NCBI RefSeq assembly: GCF_040183065.1
Contig: NC_091125.1
Location: 122,517,121-122,581,120, forward strand
Length of the DNA stretch: 64,000 bases
Reading direction: 5' to 3'
Source of the DNA: Periplaneta americana
Taxonomy: Eukaryota; Arthropoda; Insecta; Blattodea; Blattidae
Notes under the pieces: generated by a model
What the model saw: only the letters and a program-made list of their open reading frames with translations
Databases searched by the model: none
Told to the model about the DNA's origin: nothing
Position numbers and translations under genes: made by a program
Shown: positions 58,854 to 64,000 of the stretch, piece after piece
Numbering within the stretch: position 1 is the stretch's first letter
How the letters are laid out: the number at the start of each line of letters is the position of its first letter

Positions 58854-60622
58854 GGATAAACATTGGTAATTTCGTGGCAGTTGTTATTTCGTGATACTTT
58901 TTCTTTGCTCTTTCGTGAACTAACCAATGGCGTTACGAGATTCAAATTTCCGCCAAGGGATTGCATATGTTGTCCAATTTCCAGAAACATACAGCTACGC
59001 TTTGTATGACTATTGTAGCTGCTTCAGTGAGCTTTTATGTTTGGAGAGAGCAAGTTAGCGTCGACTTCTCAGGTGTAAAAATTTTGTGGATGTTTGTAAT
59101 TACATTACAGGCTTATTACTAAAGGTAAGCATATGATATCTGGTACAAAGATTTATTGTATCATCATGAAATTTTAGGAAATGTTTTTGGAATTTTAGAT
59201 ACAGCTGTAGTCAACATATAGGCTTAGATTTACTGATAGAAATCTTAGCTGTTTGAGGCGAAATTTTGTTGAGTATTAAGCGTTACATATTATACTATTT
59301 TAAAAATTGTATTACAATACGAATTTTATAAATCTGAAGATAAGATGTGATAGCAAAAAAAAGAAAAGGGGGACGCAATAGGTTCAGTGTAGCTTCTGTT
59401 TGATTTGTTATCATGCTAAGTGTCAATGATAAGTGCTAGATGACTTATTTGCAAGAATTGTGACAGAAGATGGAACTTATCTCCACCATTTTGGATCGGA
59501 GACAGAGGCAGACAATGGAGTGGCATCATGCAAATTCACCAAAGAAATAGAAATTCAAAAGTACACCTTCGGCAGGAAACGTTATGGCTACTGTGTTTTT
59601 CGATTCAGAAGGACTCTTGCTTATGGGCATCATGCCATACGGAACCACCATTAATTCTGACGCGTATGTGGCAGCTCTCAAGAAAATTCAAGCTCGACTG
59701 AGTCTTGTTCGACATCGGGAGAAGCAGGTTATTCTGCTATTGCATGACAACGCACAACCATATGTCAGTCACAAGACCACAGACCAGATCAGAAAATTCT
59801 TATAAACAACACTGAAATACCCGCCGTACAGTTCTGAACTGGCACCGTGCGATTACCATCTCTTTGGTAAACTGAAGGATCCCTTCGCGGTACGAGGTTA
59901 GAAGATGACTCCCTTGTGCATGCTGCCAAAGAGTGGCTCAGACGTGTTGGTCCAGACTTTTACCGTGCTGGTCTACAGGCCCTCGTTCCTAGGTTACGTA
60001 AGGCAGTTGAAAGGGACGGGGATTATGTGGAAAAGTGACATTTTGTTCCTAAATGATGTATCTACATTATGTGAAAATAGCAAAGCTATAGGATAAAAAT
60101 ATAATTTTTAAACAAATGTTATGCATTACATTTGGAGTTACCCTAGTAATATAGGCTATAGTAAAGTCCGTAATAAAAGTGTTCACCCTTTCAAGGCAAA
60201 GAATATGCCTTTTCAATTTCAATTTTTACTTTGATTTCATTCTTATTATGTGTTGATATGTATTTCTATGTTTTCTTGCTATGAATATTAGACAGAATTA
60301 CTATGTTTGAAGTCTTGTAACAATAAATGAGAATTTCATTTGACTTTAATGAATTTTTCCACAATTCTTCTACCTCTCACGAAATTATCAATGTAATATC
60401 ACGAAATTACCAAGGTTATCACGAAATAACCAACCTTTTAGCTTAAGTTGTAAAAGTGGTTTTTAGCACTTGTTCAAGAACATGTCCAATCTTTTATGTC
60501 TCCAGATTTGTACAGCAAATTATCGTCTTTTAGATGAAAAAAATCGGAATAAGGATATATTTACACATTTGCATTTTAAATTAATTTTCATGAAATTATC
60601 ACGAAATTACCAATGTTTACCC
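58854..60622. mobile_element. TA-flanked TIR element with iterated subterminal motif
   Basis: Ends GGATAAACATTGGTAATTTC and the inverse of GGGTAAACATTGGTAATTTC, flanked by TA (58852-58853 and 60623-60624). The motif TTGGTAATTTCGTGAT or its inverse is repeated inside both ends (58866, 58885; 60376, 60397, 60418, 60597), as in transposase-binding subterminal arrays. Its only protein relic is a mariner fragment that looks like a later insertion. Confidence 0.75.
59425..60150 (+). mobile_element. 5'-truncated mariner transposase
   Basis: VTEDGTYLHHF (first catalytic Asp), then after a frameshift MATVFFDSEGLLLMGIMPYG, LLLHDNAQPYVSHKTTDQIR (second Asp), YPPYSSELAPCDYHLFGKLK (third Asp, D34D spacing) and the end AVERDGDYVEK-type at about 60005-60040. 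The 5' third is missing and there are several frame changes. Nested in the element at 58854-60622. Confidence 0.88.
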
Positions 60623-60624
60623 TA

Positions 60625-61108
60625 TAGTACAATAGGTACTGTATTTGCATCAGAGTTTACTGGCCACAGCCATCTTAAATTAATAAGCCATATTCATACA
60701 CTTTGTAATGTTGCTACACCAGTATAATATTGTGCTCCGGTTGCAGAAAATACAACAGAAGACATATTTACGAAATATGTTTAAAATTTCATTTTTAATA
60801 ATTTCGTAGATCCTGAAAAAGCTTATGAATGACTTCAACATGAGGCACCTAGTTCCATAAGGGTCTAAACCACAAGATGACAATTTTTAATTACTGTCAT
60901 TTTTGCATGCTATTTCCATGTAGTGTTCATTTTATGAACAAGTAATGTATGTGCTTTAATGCTTAGCTGAAATAAAAAATAAATATGAATCACCTTCCTG
61001 GAAACTTGTATGAAATTCTGTTCCAGAAAGGTCAAAGGAAAAGGAACTGGCCATCCTACGACATAACCCCTGATTTAGTTTCCTCATGAGTGATGTATTA
61101 TTGGTGCC
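60625..61108. other. Intergenic, nothing recognised
   Basis: AT-rich sequence without supported features. Confidence 0.3.
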
Positions 61109-61111
61109 TTA

Positions 61112-64000
61112 CTTACTTACTTACAAATGGCTTTTAAGGAACCCGAAGGTTCATTGCCGCCCTCACATAAGCCCGCCAGCGGTCCCTATCCTGTGCAAGA
61201 TTAATCCAGTCTCTATCATCATACCCCACCTCCCTCAGATCCATTTTAATATTATCCTCCCATCTACGTCTCGGCCTCCCTAAAGGTCTTTTTCCCTCCG
61301 GTCTCCCAACTAACACTCTATATGCATTTCTGGATTCGCCCATACGTGCTACATGCCCTGCCCATCTCAAACGTCTGGATTTAATGTTCCTAATTATGTC
61401 AGGTGAAGAATACAATGCGTGCAGTTCTGTGTTGTGTAACTTTCTCCATTCTCCTGTAACTTCATCCCGCTTAGCTCCAAATATTTTCCTTAGCACCTTA
61501 TTCTCAAACACCCTGAACCTATGTTCCTCTCTCAGAGTGAGAGTCCAAGTTTCACAACCATACAGAAGAACCGGTAATATAACTGTTTTATAAATTCTAA
61601 CTTTCAGATTTTTCGACAGCAGACTGGATGATATGAGCTTCTCAACCGAATAATAACACGCATTTCCCATATTTATTCTGCGTTTAATTTCCTCCCGAGT
61701 GTCATTTATATTTGTTACTGTTGCTCCAAGATATTTGAATTTTTCCACCTCTTCGAAGGATAAATCTCCAATTTTTATATTTCCATTTCGTACAATATTC
61801 TGGTCACGAGACATAATCATATACTTTGTCTTTTCGGGATTTACTTCCAAACCGATCGCTCTACTTGCTTCAAGTAAAATTTCCGTGTTTTCCCTAATCG
61901 TTTGTGTATTTTCTCCTAACATATTCACGTCATCCGCATAGACAAGAAGCTGATGTAACCCGTTCAATTCCAAACCCTGCCTGTTATCCTGAACTTTCCT
62001 AATGGCATATTCTAGAGCGAAGTTAAAAAGTAAAGGTGATAGTGCATCTCCTTGCTTTAGCCCGCAGTGAATTGGAAAAGCATCAGATAGAAACTGACCT
62101 ATACGGACTCTGCTGTACGTTTCACTGAGACACATTTTAATTAATCGAACTAGTTTCTTGGGAATACCAAATTCAATAAGAATATCATATAATACTTCCC
62201 TCTTAACCGAGTCATAAGCCTTTTTGAAATCTATGAATAACTGATGTACTGTACCCTTATACTCCCATTTTTTCTCCATTATCTGTCGAATACAAAAAAT
62301 CTGATCAATAGTCGATCTATTACGCCGAAAACCGCACTGATGATCCCCAATAATTTCATCTACGTACGGAGTTAATCTTCTCAAAAGAATATTGGACAAA
62401 ATTTTGTACGATGTCAACAAAAGTGATATTCCTCGAAAGTTACCACAGTTGGTTTTGTCCCCCTTTTTAAAAATAGGTACAATTATGGACTCCTTCCATT
62501 GTTCTGGTAAAATTTCCTTTTCCCAAATAGCAAGTACAAGTTTATAAATTTCGCTATATAATGCACTCCCACCCTCTTGTATTAATTCTGCTGGAATTTG
62601 ATCGATACCTGGAGACTTGTACTTTTTCAGATTTTCTATCGCAATTTCGACTTCTGTAAGCGTGGGTTCGGGTATAAATGGCTCAGCAGTTTGTATTTCA
62701 ATTTCGTCCCGATCATTTCTATTTGGCCTATGTACATTTAGTAGTTGCGCAAAATAGTTTTTCCATCTGTTTAGGATTGATGGAGAGTCTGCAAGCAAGT
62801 CACCATTCTCATCCTTGATAACGTTTACCCTTGGCTGATATCCGTTCTTAAATTCCTTTATACCCTTATATAAATCTCGAATGTTTTTATTCTTACTATT
62901 TGTTTCTACCTCATTCAGTTTTTCCTTCAAGTAACCTCTCTTTTTATTCCTAAGTGTACGACTTGCTTCCCGTCTTTCATTGAAATAATTATCTCTCTTC
63001 TCCTCAACTGGATCCTGTAAGAATTTCAATTTTGCCTGTTTCCTTCTTTCTACTACCATGCAACAATCTTCATCAAACCACGGTTTCTTTTTCTTAGTTT
63101 CATAATAACCTATGCTCTGCTCAGCTGCAATTTTGATACTATCTCTGATATTTTCCCACACGCTATTAACATCTAATTCTTTCTCAACTTCGTCGGAACT
63201 TTCTAAAGTGGCAAACCTATTCGAAATTTCGACCTGATAATTTTGCTTAGCTTCCTCGTCCTTTAATTTCAAAATATTGAATTTAGTAATATTAACTTGT
63301 TGCTCTACTCGCTTGGCTACTGATAATCTTTCTCTTAATTCTCCAATCACCAAATAATGGTCAGAATTACAGTCTGCACCCCTGAAAGTTCGAATATCTA
63401 CTATACTAGTATGTCTCCGTTTATCTATCAAGATGTGATCTATTTGGTTGTGTGTCAATCCATCTGGAGAAGTCCAAGTATATTTATGTATATCCTTATG
63501 GGGGAATGTTGTACTTTTGACAATTAAATTTTTCGATGTGGCAAAGTTGACTAATCTAACTCCATTGTCACTACTAATTGCGTGTAGGCTCTCTTTTCCA
63601 ATAGTTGGTCTAAAAATATCCTCCCGTCCTACTTTAGCATTGAAATCCCCCAATAAAATTTTCATGTGATATCTAGGGAACTGATCAAAAGTATGTTCCA
63701 ATTCCTCATAGAAGCTATTCTTTATATGGTCGTCTTTCTCTTCTGTAGGGGCGTGAGCATTTATAACTATGATGTCGCACCATCTACCCTTAAGTACTAA
63801 ATATGATAACCTGTCACTGATAAATTCGACCTTTTTTACTGCTGATTTTATTCTTTTATGAACAAAGAATCCTGTTCCTAATTGGTGATTATTGTTTCCT
63901 TCCCCATAATACAACAAGTAATCTCCTATTTGTGATATGCCATTCCCATCTAACCTAACCTCTTGTACTCCTACGAAGTCTATTCTATATCTAGCTAGTT
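61112..64000 (-). mobile_element. Near-complete non-LTR retrotransposon (RTE-like), ORF open to the window edge
   Basis: A single frame is open on the minus strand from the right edge (64000) to the stop at 61134-61136, over 950 codons, entering from beyond the window. Domains in order: APE-type endonuclease ([10 protein letters not shown] at the edge, [13 protein letters not shown] near 63618-63660, SDHYLV 63349-63366); a linker; reverse transcriptase ([40 protein letters not shown], catalytic YADD at 61929-61940); then [13 protein letters not shown] and the tail [14 protein letters not shown] ending MNLRVP. The 3' end is a TAAG array (61112-61126 as TTAC). Endonuclease motifs and layout suit the RTE clade. 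The lack of stops suggests recent insertion and possible activity. The deleted copy at 24160 shows that the start would be MRFGTWNV, beyond this window. The TTG shown as a start near 63917 is not real. Confidence 0.92.

Noticed and set aside
61384-63669. Plus-strand frames opposite the large LINE ORF
   Set aside because: Shadows of the minus-strand LINE coding region.

Overview
This is an insect nuclear genome window, most likely from a cockroach or close relative (Blattodea). The genes are split by GT-AG introns, the DNA is AT-rich, and about half of what can be read is transposon debris. The commonest LINE ends in a '[19 protein letters not shown]'-type tail that I remember as abundant in cockroach predicted proteins; that placement rests on memory and was not searched.

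The only complete host genes are two tandem, same-strand serine protease paralogs of family S1 (chymotrypsin/trypsin fold). Gene A runs 3068-25565 and gene B 36084-58409. Each has seven exons of exactly the same lengths (49, 98, 89, 142, 114, 144, 144 nt), identical intron phases and a 259-residue product. By hand count they are about 65% identical. Both keep the His75/Asp121/Ser215 triad and a signal peptide. Both have unusual residues at the activation site and in the S1 pocket. A decayed third copy (promoter, gutted exon 1 and part of intron 1, about 30217-30960) lies between them.

Introns and intergenic DNA are filled with nested elements. There is one nearly complete LINE with an open frame (61112 to the right edge) and four truncated or deleted relatives. 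There are several other LINE families: CR1/Jockey-like 3' ends, a second LINE with a GHWLRRN-type tail, and two elements with a restriction-like endonuclease. There are tRNA-derived SINEs of at least three kinds, mariner and hAT fossils, many TIR-bounded non-autonomous elements, a 339-bp satellite trimer, foldbacks, and large trinucleotide arrays.

Region by region: 1-2985 holds LINE and SINE debris. 3068-25565 is gene A, with a TIR-bounded fossil of a DUF7869-like gene in intron 1 and the satellite in intron 5. 25566-36000 is intergenic (mariner, LINEs, third-copy relic, a hAT between long direct repeats). 36084-58409 is gene B, with a 0.7-kb AGT/AGC array before exon 3. 58410-64000 holds a TA-flanked TIR element carrying a mariner fossil, then the intact LINE.

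The best candidate for something undescribed is the element at 3264-4877: near-perfect 35-bp terminal inverted repeats, a possible 4-bp target duplication, repeated subterminal motifs, and a decayed DUF7869-type coding region.
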